This document shows, in pieces, positions 34,358-42,612 of a stretch of DNA of 64,000 nucleotides (the first letter of the stretch is position 1; every line of letters begins with the position of its first letter). Source of the DNA: Sphingomonas sp. IBVSS2 (GTDB lineage: Bacteria; Pseudomonadota; Alphaproteobacteria; Sphingomonadales; Sphingomonadaceae). The position numbers and the translations under genes are program-made. The notes below the pieces were generated by a model. That model saw nothing but the letters and a program-made list of their open reading frames with translations, was not told where the DNA came from and made no database searches. The stretch spans positions 806,001-870,000 of the forward strand of contig NZ_NFUR01000002.1 in NCBI RefSeq assembly GCF_002127225.1. The letters run 5' to 3'.

Positions 34358-35356
34358 CTAGGGTTCGCGTCGGCGCCCGCCGCCCCATATCGCGTCCGGG
34401 CAATGGATCAGGCCGTCCGCATAGCGGACGCCCGGCGTGCGATCCCGGGCGAGGAAGGTGGGTCCGTCCAGATCGCAAAGGTCGCATCGCTGGCCGAGGA
34501 CGAAGGCGGGGGCCTGCGACCAGCTCGTGCCGGTCATGTTCCCGACCATGACGCCGAAGCCCATGCGGCGCGCGGTACGCTCCATTTCGAGCGCGTGCGT
34601 AAGGCCGCCGCACTTGTCGAGCTTGATGTTGACGAGGTCGACCAGGCCGACGAGCCCCTCGAGATCGCCGCTGTCCTGGACGCTTTCGTCCGCCGCGATC
34701 GGGATGGCGCGGTCGACATGGCGCAGGTCGGCATCGCGCCCGATCGCGAAGGGCTGTTCGATCAGCGTCACGCCGGCCGCGCGCAATATCGGCAGGATCG
34801 CATCGAGCCCATCCGGATCGAAGCCGCGGTTTCCATCGACGGCGATCGCGACATCGGGGCGCGCCGCGCGCACCGCCTTGACCCGTTCCCCGTCCTCGCC
34901 ATCGCCCTCCAGCTTCAGCTTGATCTGGCGCGCGTGCGCCATGCCCGCCGCCTTACGCGCCATTTCTCCCGGGGAAGCGATGCCGATGGTGAAGACGGTG
35001 GGGAGCGATCGTGTCCCGGACAGGCCGGCGAGCTGCCATACCGGCTTTCCGGCATGGCCCGCCTCGATTTCCCAGAGCGCGGCGTCGAGGGCGTTGCGCG
35101 CGCCCCCGGCCGGCAGCAGGCGCTGAAGCCAGGCGCGATCGATCCCCTCCGCGAGCACGGGCGCGAGCCGCGTCACCTGCTCGACGATCCGCGCCGCGGT
35201 GTCTCCCCGATAATAGACGCCGCACGCCTCGCCGCGGCCGATGACGCCGCGATCCTCGATCGTGACCACGGCGATCTCGGCATGGGTGAAGGTCTCGCCG
35301 GAGATGCGGAACGGCTCCGCCATTTCCCATTGTTCGGTTCGTGCATCCACCTTCAT
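34358..35356 (-). CDS. dgcA: Enolase-superfamily epimerase, dipeptide epimerase / N-acetyl-D-glutamate racemase type
   Basis: The 332-residue enzyme is of the muconate-lactonizing/dipeptide epimerase subgroup. Catalytic and metal residues are visible: KxK in QIKLKLEGD, metal ligands in AIAVDGNRG, TLIEQPF and IAADESV, and the second Lys in NIKLDKCGG. Family members epimerise L-Ala-D/L-Glu. The DgcA subgroup racemises N-acetyl-D-glutamate to the L form, partnered with DgcN (DUF1611). A DgcN homologue lies 6 kb away at 41572, which favours the DgcA reading, though a dipeptide epimerase is the alternative. The ATG at 35356 was chosen over an unrelated upstream extension. Confidence 0.8.
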   Translation of the reverse strand: MKVDARTEQWEMAEPFRISGETFTHAEIAVVTIEDRGVIGRGEACGVYYRGDTAARIVEQVTRLAPVLAEGIDRAWLQRLLPAGGARNALDAALWEIEAGHAGKPVWQLAGLSGTRSLPTVFTIGIASPGEMARKAAGMAHARQIKLKLEGDGEDGERVKAVRAARPDVAIAVDGNRGFDPDGLDAILPILRAAGVTLIEQPFAIGRDADLRHVDRAIPIAADESVQDSGDLEGLVGLVDLVNIKLDKCGGLTHALEMERTARRMGFGVMVGNMTGTSWSQAPAFVLGQRCDLCDLDGPTFLARDRTPGVRYADGLIHCPDAIWGGGRRREP

Positions 35357-35403
35357 TGCGCGCTTCCTCCGTGCCGCCGGCATAGCGGCGCGGCGCGGGC
35401 CGG

Positions 35404-35453
35404 CTTTGCAGTCCGGCGCGCGGTTTCGCGAATTCGCGGGTCGGATTGCAAAG
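35404..35453. promoter_or_regulatory. Inverted-repeat operator candidate between divergent epimerase and PaiB-like genes
   Basis: ctttgcagtccg (35404-35415) and cggattgcaaag (35442-35453) match as an inverted repeat at 11 of 12 positions. A perfect 12-bp palindrome, cgcgaattcgcg, lies between them at 35427-35438. The site is in the 150-bp divergent region and could bind a regulator controlling both directions. Confidence 0.4.
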
Positions 35454-35508
35454 CAGGGCGCGGCGCGATGTGGCTGTCTCGCCGGCCTGGCATCCGGAGA
35501 AACATCGA

Positions 35509-36123
35509 GTGAATTCGCCTTTCGCGCCCCGTTCGCCGGAGGATGTCGCCACGCTCGTGCGCACCTGCCCGCTGGCATGGCTGGTGAGCGTCGATCCAGC
35601 CGGCGAAGTGCTGAGCAGCCAGCTGCCGCTGCTGGTGCTGCCGCCGGAGGACGGCGAGATGCTACTGCTGGGCCATATGGCGCGCACGAACCCGCTGGTG
35701 GCGCGCCTCGGCGAGCGGCCGCGTGCGGCGATCCTGTTCCAGGGGCCGAATGCCTATGTCTCGCCGAGCTGGTACGCCGATCGGGATTCGGCGCCGACAT
35801 GGATCTATGTCAACGCGACGCTCACCGCCGATATCACCCTGCGCGCGGATCTGACCGATCGCGCGATCAACCTGCTGGTCCACCAGATGGAGCAGGGCCG
35901 CCCCGAGCGCTGGCGCGTGACGGAGATCGCGCATCGCTACGCCGCGTTGCGCGATCGCGTGATCGGGTTCACGGCGACGATCCTGAAGGTCGATGCGCGG
36001 TTCAAGCTTGCCCAGGACGAGGCGCCGCCGGTGGTCCGCGAAACGCTCGACCATCTGGAGGATGATGCGCTGGTCCGCTGGGTAGCGGCCATGAACGCCG
36101 AACGGCTGGAGGCGGAGGCGTGA
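35509..36123 (+). CDS. PaiB-like FMN-binding regulatory protein
   Basis: The 204-residue protein has the split-barrel FMN-binding fold of the PaiB 'negative transcriptional regulator' family. Recognisable patches are PLAWLVSVD, LLLGHMARTNP, AYVSPSWYADR and VPTWIYVN-like APTWIYVNATL. The GTG at 35509 has GGAG upstream. Its stop overlaps the deacylase start as GTGA. Despite the family name, direct DNA binding is poorly established; it may be a flavin-dependent enzyme acting with the deacylase. Confidence 0.86.
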   Translation: MNSPFAPRSPEDVATLVRTCPLAWLVSVDPAGEVLSSQLPLLVLPPEDGEMLLLGHMARTNPLVARLGERPRAAILFQGPNAYVSPSWYADRDSAPTWIYVNATLTADITLRADLTDRAINLLVHQMEQGRPERWRVTEIAHRYAALRDRVIGFTATILKVDARFKLAQDEAPPVVRETLDHLEDDALVRWVAAMNAERLEAEA

Positions 36124-37559
36124 TCGACCTCGCCATTCGCGGCGCGCTGGTGATCGACGGCACCGGTGCGGCGGGCATCGTCGCGGATGTCGCGGTGGAG
36201 GGCGACCGGATAGTCGCGATCGGCGGCAACATCGGCGTGGCGCGGGAGGAGGTCGATGCAGCGGGGCTCACGCTCGCGCCGGGCTTCATCGATGCGCACA
36301 CGCATGACGACCGGCTGATCCTCGGCGGGGCGGAGGCGATGCTGTGCAAGCTGTCGCAGGGGGTCACGACGGTGATCGTCGGCAATTGCGGGATCAGCCT
36401 GTCTCCGGTCGCGTTCGACAGCCGCCCGCCTGCGCCGCTCGATCTGCTCGGCGACGCGCGCTGGTGGCGCTTCCCCAGCTTCGCCGCCTATGCCGCGCAG
36501 CTGGCGGAGGTCCCGCCGGCGGTGAACGCACTGGCGCTGGTCGGCCACATGCCGATCCGGATCGAGGCGATGGGCGGAGACACCGGGCGGGCGGCGACTT
36601 CCGCGGAAGTCGGGCGGATGGCGGCTCGGCTGGCCGAGGCGCTCGACCAGGGCGGGGCAGGCCTGTCGACCGGTCTCTGGTACGCCCCCGGCGGCGGCGC
36701 AGAGAGGGATGAACTGGTTGCGCTCGCCCGGTGCGCGGCGGCGCGGAACGGGCTCTACGTCACGCATCTGCGCGACGAGGGGAACGCGGTGGAGGCGGCG
36801 GTCGCGGAAGCGATCGGCATCGGCGTGTCCGGCGGCCTGCCGATCGTCATCAGCCATCACAAATGCACCGCCCCGGAGAATTTCGGCAAGTCGCACGCGA
36901 CGCTGGCGATGATCGACGCCTGCGCCGCCCACCATCCCATCGGCCTGGACGTCTATCCCTATTGCGCATCCAGCACCGTGCTGCGCCCCGAATGGGTGCG
37001 CCCCGATATCGAGACGGTGGTGAGCTGGTCGGTGCCGCATCCAGACCGCGCCGGGCAGTCGCTCGCGGAGATCGCCGCCGAATGGCGGGTTCCGCTGCAT
37101 GAGGCGGCGGCGCGCCTGGTGCCGGCGGGGGCAGTCTATTTCTCGATGGACGAGGGCGAGGTGCGCCGCATCATGGCGCACCGGCTGACGATGATCGGCA
37201 GCGACGGGCTGCCGCATGACGAGCGGCCCCATCCGCGCCTGTGGGGCACATTCCCGCGCGTGCTCGGGCACTATGCCCGCGACCTGGGGCTGTTCCCGCT
37301 CGAGACCGCGGTCCACAAGATGACCGGGCTGACCGCGGAGACCTTTGGAATATCCGGCCGCGGGATCGTGGCGGAGGGCGCCTATGCCGATCTCACGCTG
37401 TTCGACCCCGCGCGCATCATCGATCGTGCTGATTTCACCGCGCCGACCCTGTTGTCGGCAGGCGTCGTCGCGACATGGGTCAACGGCCGGCTGGCCTATG
37501 GCGAGGGGCAGGGCGTGACCGGCGCCTGTGCCGGACGGCTGCTGAAGCGCGGAAGCTAG
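36120..37559 (+). CDS. N-acyl-D-amino-acid deacylase
   Basis: The 479-residue amidohydrolase hydrolyses N-acyl-D-amino acids to D-amino acids. Visible features are the metal motif GFIDAHTHDD, the metal Cys in GNCGISLSP, a Ser/Gly-rich loop GAGLSTGLWYAPG, the ISHHKCTAPENFGKS segment, and late Asp in IGSDGLPHDERPHPR. The GTG at 36120 overlaps the preceding stop. Its 3' end overlaps the convergent MFS gene by 4 bp. With the epimerase, amidase and DgcN-like genes it points to use of D- and acylated amino acids. Confidence 0.92.
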   Translation: MIDLAIRGALVIDGTGAAGIVADVAVEGDRIVAIGGNIGVAREEVDAAGLTLAPGFIDAHTHDDRLILGGAEAMLCKLSQGVTTVIVGNCGISLSPVAFDSRPPAPLDLLGDARWWRFPSFAAYAAQLAEVPPAVNALALVGHMPIRIEAMGGDTGRAATSAEVGRMAARLAEALDQGGAGLSTGLWYAPGGGAERDELVALARCAAARNGLYVTHLRDEGNAVEAAVAEAIGIGVSGGLPIVISHHKCTAPENFGKSHATLAMIDACAAHHPIGLDVYPYCASSTVLRPEWVRPDIETVVSWSVPHPDRAGQSLAEIAAEWRVPLHEAAARLVPAGAVYFSMDEGEVRRIMAHRLTMIGSDGLPHDERPHPRLWGTFPRVLGHYARDLGLFPLETAVHKMTGLTAETFGISGRGIVAEGAYADLTLFDPARIIDRADFTAPTLLSAGVVATWVNGRLAYGEGQGVTGACAGRLLKRGS

Positions 37560-38824
37560 TCGCGGCCGTCCAGCCGCTTCAGGTCCTCGGGCACATGGCG
37601 GGCGGCGACCAGGTAGAAGGGGATCGAGGCAGCGGCTGCCGCCACGCCGGCGAACATCGCGTATCGCAGCGAGTCGGCGCCGAACACCGGCCGCAGCAGG
37701 TCGCTCAGCACCCCGATCACCAGCGGGCCGAGGCCGAGGCCGATCAGGTTGCCGACGAACAGCTGGATCGCCGCGGCACGCGCGCGCATCGGCGGCGGCG
37801 TGATCGTCTGGATCGTCGCGATGCAGGGGCCGATGAACGCGGCGCTGAGCGAGACGGGGATGACCGCCGCCGCGATCGCCACCGCGACATTGCCGGCCAG
37901 GAAGAACGGCACCCAGAAGGGAATCGAGACGACGGCGGCGATGGCCGGCGCCAGCAGGTTGCGATGGATCCCGCCGCGCCGCGCGGCGATGTCGGCGAAG
38001 CGGCCCGAGGCATAGGTGCCGAGTCCGCCGCCCAGGCCGACGATCAGCGCGAAGATCAGGCCCACCTCGGTCGAGCCCATGCCATGCGAGCGGATCAGGA
38101 AGGCGGGGACGAAGGCAGTGATGCCATAGCCGGAAAAGGCGCTCATCGCCGTTCCCAGCACGATGTAGCGATAGGAGCGCTGCCGCCACAGGAAGCCGAG
38201 CCGCACGGCGGCGGGCGAGGGCGATTGCACCGGCGCGGGCCGGGGCGGGTCGCGCAGGACCGCCATCGCCAGCAGGGTCAGCAGCAGGCCGGGCAGGCCG
38301 GCGGCGATGAAGGCCGCGCGCCACCCATAGGCGTCGGCGATCCAGCCGCCCGCGAAAAAGGCGATCATCAGCCCGACATTGACGCCGGTGGCGTAGATCG
38401 CCTGGGCCGTCGCCCGTTCGGACGGGCCGTAGAGGTCGGAGATGATCGATTGCGAGGCCGGCCCGGTGCCGGCTTCGCCGACGCCCGTCAGCATCCGCGC
38501 GACGACGAGCTGCCAGAAGCGCGCGACCAGCCCGCACGCCAGCGTCATCGCGCTGAAGCAGGCGAGCGAGGCGATGATGATCCGCGAACGGCTCATCCGG
38601 TCGGCGGCCAGCGCGATCGGCATGCCCAGCGTCGCGTAGAACAGGGCGAAGGCCGGGCCGACGAGCAGCCCGAGCAGCGTGTCGGAAACCCGGAACTCGT
38701 GCTTGATATGCTCCAGGATGATCGCGAGGATCTGCCGGTCGATGTAATTGACGGCGTAGATCGCGCTCAACAGCAGCACGATCGCGCCCCGCGGGATCTT
38801 CGCCCCGCGTGCCTCAGGCCGCAT
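37556..38824 (-). CDS. MFS transporter
   Basis: The 422-residue major facilitator has about 12 transmembrane helices, the motif A loop LGMPIALAADRMSRSRII between helices 2 and 3, and IYAVNYIDRQILAIIL in helix 1. That helix is typical of the sphingomonad 'spinster/organic anion' MFS group. Its start overlaps the AraC gene's end by 11 bp, so it belongs to the amidase-AraC-MFS operon. The substrate is probably an organic acid or acylated amino acid (inferred). Confidence 0.92.
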   Translation of the reverse strand: MRPEARGAKIPRGAIVLLLSAIYAVNYIDRQILAIILEHIKHEFRVSDTLLGLLVGPAFALFYATLGMPIALAADRMSRSRIIIASLACFSAMTLACGLVARFWQLVVARMLTGVGEAGTGPASQSIISDLYGPSERATAQAIYATGVNVGLMIAFFAGGWIADAYGWRAAFIAAGLPGLLLTLLAMAVLRDPPRPAPVQSPSPAAVRLGFLWRQRSYRYIVLGTAMSAFSGYGITAFVPAFLIRSHGMGSTEVGLIFALIVGLGGGLGTYASGRFADIAARRGGIHRNLLAPAIAAVVSIPFWVPFFLAGNVAVAIAAAVIPVSLSAAFIGPCIATIQTITPPPMRARAAAIQLFVGNLIGLGLGPLVIGVLSDLLRPVFGADSLRYAMFAGVAAAAASIPFYLVAARHVPEDLKRLDGRD

Positions 38825-39935
38825 CGTCGTCCCCTTCGCTCGCCGGCCTGGCGCCGCGTTTCAGGCTGGAGGCAAGGTGCCGCACGCGCAACTCATCGTT
38901 CGCCACCTTGCGCATCTGGATCGGCGAGACGCCGAACGCGGCCTTGAAGGCGCGCGTGAAGCTCGCCGCATGTTCATATCCGGTCTCCAGCGCGATCTCC
39001 ATCATCGACATCTTGGAATCGCGGATGAGGTCGAGCGCCAGCTCCATGCGCAGCTTGTCGCGGATGCGGCCCACCGTCTCGCCATAGATCATGCGGAAGC
39101 CGATCTGCAGACGGTGGCGGGTCATTCCCACCATCTCGGCGATCTCGTGGATGCTGATCTGCTGGTCGATATTGTCGCGAATGATCTGCATCGCCCGCTT
39201 GAGCCGGCGATGGTCCTCTGCCTCGAACCGGCCGCCGAACTGCTCGCTGTCCGGCTGGGACAGGCCGAACAGGATGTGGCAGGCGAGCTCCAGCGCCTTG
39301 GCGGACATGAACGCGCCGCGAAAGGCGCGGGCGAAGGGCGGCGAGATGAGCTGGTGCGCGGTGAGCGAGGCCAGTTCCGACAGCGGCACGTTGCGGACGG
39401 GATAGTCGCCGCCGTCACGGACATAATGCGCGAGATCGGCCGGGATGTCGCTCTCGGTCAGGCCGGTCAGCTCGAAGAAGCGCCCGCGCTCGAAATACAG
39501 GGTGACCCAGCGCAGATGGTCGCCCGCCTCGTAGACAGTGTCGAAGCTGCGCCCGCCGCCCGTGCCGTAGATGGTGCAATAGCCGTCGGCGAGTTCGCCG
39601 TCGGTGCCCGCTGCATCGGTCAGCCGGACATTGCCGTTCAGCACCGCGGACAAGGCAAGATAGTCGTCGCACCGGTGGCTTCGGGCGAGCTGGCGGCGCG
39701 CCACCATGTTGACCAGGGCGACGCAAACGCCGTTGTGCAGCTCGTAGAATTCCCATCCGCCCTTGGCGACATTGCTGTCATATTCGTAGCGAAAGCCGAG
39801 GCCGCCGGGCGTCGGATGGCTCCAGCCGTCCGATTTCCGCGTCGAGAGCCCCTCCGCAGCGGCCGGGTCGCGAAGCTGCGCCAGCATGTCGTGCAGGCTC
39901 CGGGAGAGGATCTCGGGCGGGGGCGGGTCGGTCAT
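38814..39935 (-). CDS. AraC-family transcriptional regulator
   Basis: The 373-residue regulator has a C-terminal double helix-turn-helix (ISIHEIAEMVGMTRHRLQIGF; MSMMEIALETGYEHAASFTRAFKAAFG). The N-terminal ligand-sensing half is about 230 residues and has no clear family signature. It lies 6 bp after the amidase stop and overlaps the MFS gene, so it probably regulates its own operon. Confidence 0.92.
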   Translation of the reverse strand: MTDPPPPEILSRSLHDMLAQLRDPAAAEGLSTRKSDGWSHPTPGGLGFRYEYDSNVAKGGWEFYELHNGVCVALVNMVARRQLARSHRCDDYLALSAVLNGNVRLTDAAGTDGELADGYCTIYGTGGGRSFDTVYEAGDHLRWVTLYFERGRFFELTGLTESDIPADLAHYVRDGGDYPVRNVPLSELASLTAHQLISPPFARAFRGAFMSAKALELACHILFGLSQPDSEQFGGRFEAEDHRRLKRAMQIIRDNIDQQISIHEIAEMVGMTRHRLQIGFRMIYGETVGRIRDKLRMELALDLIRDSKMSMMEIALETGYEHAASFTRAFKAAFGVSPIQMRKVANDELRVRHLASSLKRGARPASEGDDDAA

Positions 39936-39941
39936 CGTCGG

Positions 39942-41375
39942 TCAGCCCATCCTCGCGCCGGGAACGCAGCCGGGCCAGCGATCCTTCCACGGCGCGGCGT
40001 GCTCGAGCTGGCGGGCCAGGTCGAGCAGCAGCGGCTCGCCGCCCCGCCCCGCGGCGAACATCGTGCCGATCGGCACGCCGTCCGGCCCCGGCTGGATCGG
40101 CAGCGACATCGCCGGATGGCCGGTCAGGTTGTGCAGGGGCGTGTAGGACACATAATCGAACATCAACTGCATGATGTGATCGAAATCCGCGTCAGGGGCC
40201 AGTTCCCCGATGCGCAGCGCGGGAAGGCCGAGCACCGGCGACAGGATGACATCGGCATCGCCGAACGCGGAGTCCAGCGCGCGGCGGGCATCCTCCGTCG
40301 CGCGGAAGAGGTGGTCGATATCGTCGATCGCGGCGCCGGCCGCCCATTCGCCCAGCCCCAGCGTCCAGGGCTCGACCGCGATATCGGCGGCGGCGCCGAA
40401 ACGCGCACGGGCCGATTGCAGCACGTCGCGCGCCAGATAGGCCCAGATCGCCTTGAATGCCACCATCACCGCCGGGCCGTCATAGGGCGGCGGCGCCTCG
40501 AACACATGATGGCCCAGTTCCTCGCACAGCCTGGCGCTGCGCAGGGTGCTGGCGAGCACGTCCGGATGGGGCTGGTCGCCGTTCAGGTTGGTGGTGACCA
40601 CGGCGATCCGCAATTTCTTCTCGCGGAGGGGTGCGGGCGAGGGCGCGTTCGCGGCAACCATGCCCATCGCCCATTCCACGTCGCGCACGCTGCGGGCGAG
40701 CAGCATGTCGCAGGCGAGCAGGTCCTCCATCAGGTGCGGCGCACGGGCGCGCCGAGTCGCGCCGCGCCCCGGCTTCAGGCCGACCAGCCCGCAGCACGAA
40801 GCCGGGATGCGGATCGAGCCGCCGCCATCCGCCGCATGGGCCAGGGGCACCATGCCGGTCGCCACCGCGATGGCCGCGCCGCCGCTCGATCCGCCGGGCG
40901 AGCGCTCCGCCGCCCATGGGTTGCGCGCCGGGCCGTAGAGCAGCGGCTCGGTGGTCGGCAACAGGCCGAATTCCGGCGCGTTGGTCTTGCCCAGGGCGAC
41001 CAGACCGCCGTCGTCCAGGGCCTGGGTGAACGGGAAGTCGACATCGCCCGGCGCGGCATCGCGGTGGAGGCGGCTGGCGCTGCGGTTGGGCATGCCGCGA
41101 TAGTCGAGCCCGTCCTTGAGCAGCCACGGCACGCCTGCCATCGGCCCGGCGGCGCGGTCGGCGCGGGCCAGCGCGGCATCATAGTCGCGGTGCGTGATCA
41201 CATTCAGCGCGCCATCGAGTGCTTCGATCCGCTCGATCGCGCTCTCGCACAATTCGCGTGCCGACACTTCGCCCCGGCGGACGAGCGCGGCCTGGTCATG
41301 CGCGTCGAGGCGGCCGATCTCCCATGCCATCGTCGTTCTTGGCGCCAGGGGTGTCTGTTCCGCGATATCCTGCAT
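39942..41375 (-). CDS. Amidase signature family hydrolase
   Basis: The 477-residue enzyme has the Ser-cisSer-Lys triad landmarks: Lys in VPWLLKDGLDY, the Gly/Ser motif ERSPGGSSGGAA, and DGGGSIRIPASCCGLVGLKP containing the nucleophile. It hydrolyses a C-N amide bond of unknown substrate. The ATG at 41375 was chosen; a GTG at 41396 and an ATG at 41327 are alternatives without clear ribosome sites. It is the first gene of the amidase-AraC-MFS operon and is divergent from the DgcN-like gene. Confidence 0.92.
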   Translation of the reverse strand: MQDIAEQTPLAPRTTMAWEIGRLDAHDQAALVRRGEVSARELCESAIERIEALDGALNVITHRDYDAALARADRAAGPMAGVPWLLKDGLDYRGMPNRSASRLHRDAAPGDVDFPFTQALDDGGLVALGKTNAPEFGLLPTTEPLLYGPARNPWAAERSPGGSSGGAAIAVATGMVPLAHAADGGGSIRIPASCCGLVGLKPGRGATRRARAPHLMEDLLACDMLLARSVRDVEWAMGMVAANAPSPAPLREKKLRIAVVTTNLNGDQPHPDVLASTLRSARLCEELGHHVFEAPPPYDGPAVMVAFKAIWAYLARDVLQSARARFGAAADIAVEPWTLGLGEWAAGAAIDDIDHLFRATEDARRALDSAFGDADVILSPVLGLPALRIGELAPDADFDHIMQLMFDYVSYTPLHNLTGHPAMSLPIQPGPDGVPIGTMFAAGRGGEPLLLDLARQLEHAAPWKDRWPGCVPGARMG

Positions 41376-41440
41376 CGGTTGCGTCGTCCGTCCCACATTG
41401 ATTGACGACGATGATTTGAAACCATTCCGGGCATTTCGGT

Positions 41441-41496
41441 TTAGCCGTCGAGGCGCGCCAGTTCGCGATTTTTCCCGCCGAAACCGTGACGGCTAA
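41441..41496. promoter_or_regulatory. Paired inverted repeats in the divergent amidase/dgcN promoter region
   Basis: ttagccgtc (41441-41449) and gacggctaa (41488-41496) are exact reverse complements, 38 bp apart. The flanking cggttt and aaaccg are also complementary. Two copies of one element in opposite orientation in a divergent promoter region suggest a shared regulator, perhaps the AraC protein at 38814. The rest of 41397-41571 holds no gene. Confidence 0.4.
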
Positions 41497-41571
41497 TGGC
41501 GGGCCCGGAATGGCAAAGCGGTCCGTCCGGCGTTGCGCCACCCCTCATCGCCTTCTGGCAATGAAACGGGG

Positions 41572-42570
41572 ATGACGATGCAGGCACCATATCTGCTTTT
41601 CCTGGGCGACGTGGACGAGCTCAGCGCGGCGAAAACGGCTGCGGGGGTCAATCAGTGGCGGCGCGAGCTTGTGCTGGCGCAGCATCGGCTGCCCGGCTGC
41701 ACGGTCGATCTCGGCATCGCCGAGATGACGCCTGCCGAGGCTGCTCGCGCGGGCGCGCGGACCATGATCGTCGGCGTGGTGAATGTCGGCGGCTTCATTC
41801 CGGAGCATTGGGTCGCGACCATGGTCGATGCGCTGGAACAGGGGCTGGACCTTGCCGCGGGAATGCACCAGCGCCTCAACGACATACCGGCGATCGCCGA
41901 AGCCCGCGACCGGACGGGGCGCGCGGTGCTCGATCTTCGCCAGCCCGATCGCGGCTTCCTGCCCGGCTCGGGGCGCAAGCGCTCCGGCAAGCGGCTGTTG
42001 ACCGTCGGCACCGATTGCGCCGTCGGCAAGAAATACACCGCCCTGGCGCTGGAGGCGGGATTGCGGGCGCGCGGGGTCGATGCCGATTTCCGGGCGACGG
42101 GGCAGACCGGCATCATGATCTCCGGGCGCGGCGTTGCGATCGATTCGGTGATCGCCGACTTCATCTCCGGCGCAGCCGAATGGCTGTCGCCCGACGCCGC
42201 GCCGGATCATTGGGACGTGATCGAAGGCCAGGGCTCGCTGTTCCATCCGGCCTATGCCGGCGTCACGCTGGGGCTGATCCATGGCAGCCAGCCGGACGCG
42301 TTGGTGGTGTGCCACGAACCGGTCCGCACCCATCTGCTCGGCTTCGACTATGGCGTGCCCGACTTGCGGCGCTGCATCGACATGAACGTCGCCGCCGCGC
42401 AATTGACCAATCCGGAGGCGCGCGTGGTGGGGATCAGCGTCAACACCTCGCGCATGGAACCCGCCGCGATCGACGCCGCGATCCGGGACATCGAAGCGCA
42501 GACGGGACTGCCTTGCAGCGACCCGATCCGGCACGGCGTCGATCGCATCCTCGACGTGCTGCTGAACTGA
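41572..42570 (+). CDS. dgcN: DUF1611 protein, D-glutamate N-acetyltransferase DgcN-like
   Basis: The 332-residue DUF1611 protein has an N-terminal Rossmann-like half and a C-terminal P-loop half (TVGTDCAVGKKYTALAL), then DVIEGQGSLFHPAYAGVTLGL. Members annotated DgcN N-acetylate D-glutamate, and the product is racemised by DgcA to N-acetyl-L-glutamate. A DgcA-like epimerase lies at 34358, so the pair is present though split. An ATG at 41578 is an alternative start. It is divergent from the amidase and ends at a strong bidirectional hairpin. Confidence 0.85.
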   Translation: MTMQAPYLLFLGDVDELSAAKTAAGVNQWRRELVLAQHRLPGCTVDLGIAEMTPAEAARAGARTMIVGVVNVGGFIPEHWVATMVDALEQGLDLAAGMHQRLNDIPAIAEARDRTGRAVLDLRQPDRGFLPGSGRKRSGKRLLTVGTDCAVGKKYTALALEAGLRARGVDADFRATGQTGIMISGRGVAIDSVIADFISGAAEWLSPDAAPDHWDVIEGQGSLFHPAYAGVTLGLIHGSQPDALVVCHEPVRTHLLGFDYGVPDLRRCIDMNVAAAQLTNPEARVVGISVNTSRMEPAAIDAAIRDIEAQTGLPCSDPIRHGVDRILDVLLN

Positions 42571-42575
42571 GTGAG

Positions 42576-42612
42576 GGGGCGGGCGCTCCCCCTAGCGCGG
42601 AGCGCCCGCCCC
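42576..42612. terminator. Bidirectional terminator hairpin between convergent genes
   Basis: A perfect 14-bp stem, ggggcgggcgctcc (42576-42589) with ggagcgcccgcccc (42599-42612), and a 9-base loop. It starts 6 bp after the dgcN stop. The convergent hydrolase's stop codon (42592-42594) lies inside the loop and its last codons form one arm, so one structure ends both transcripts. Confidence 0.8.

Noticed and set aside
38877-41405. 842-residue plus-strand frame antisense to AraC and amidase
   Set aside because: Shadow frame of low-complexity composition; the opposite strand encodes both signature families.
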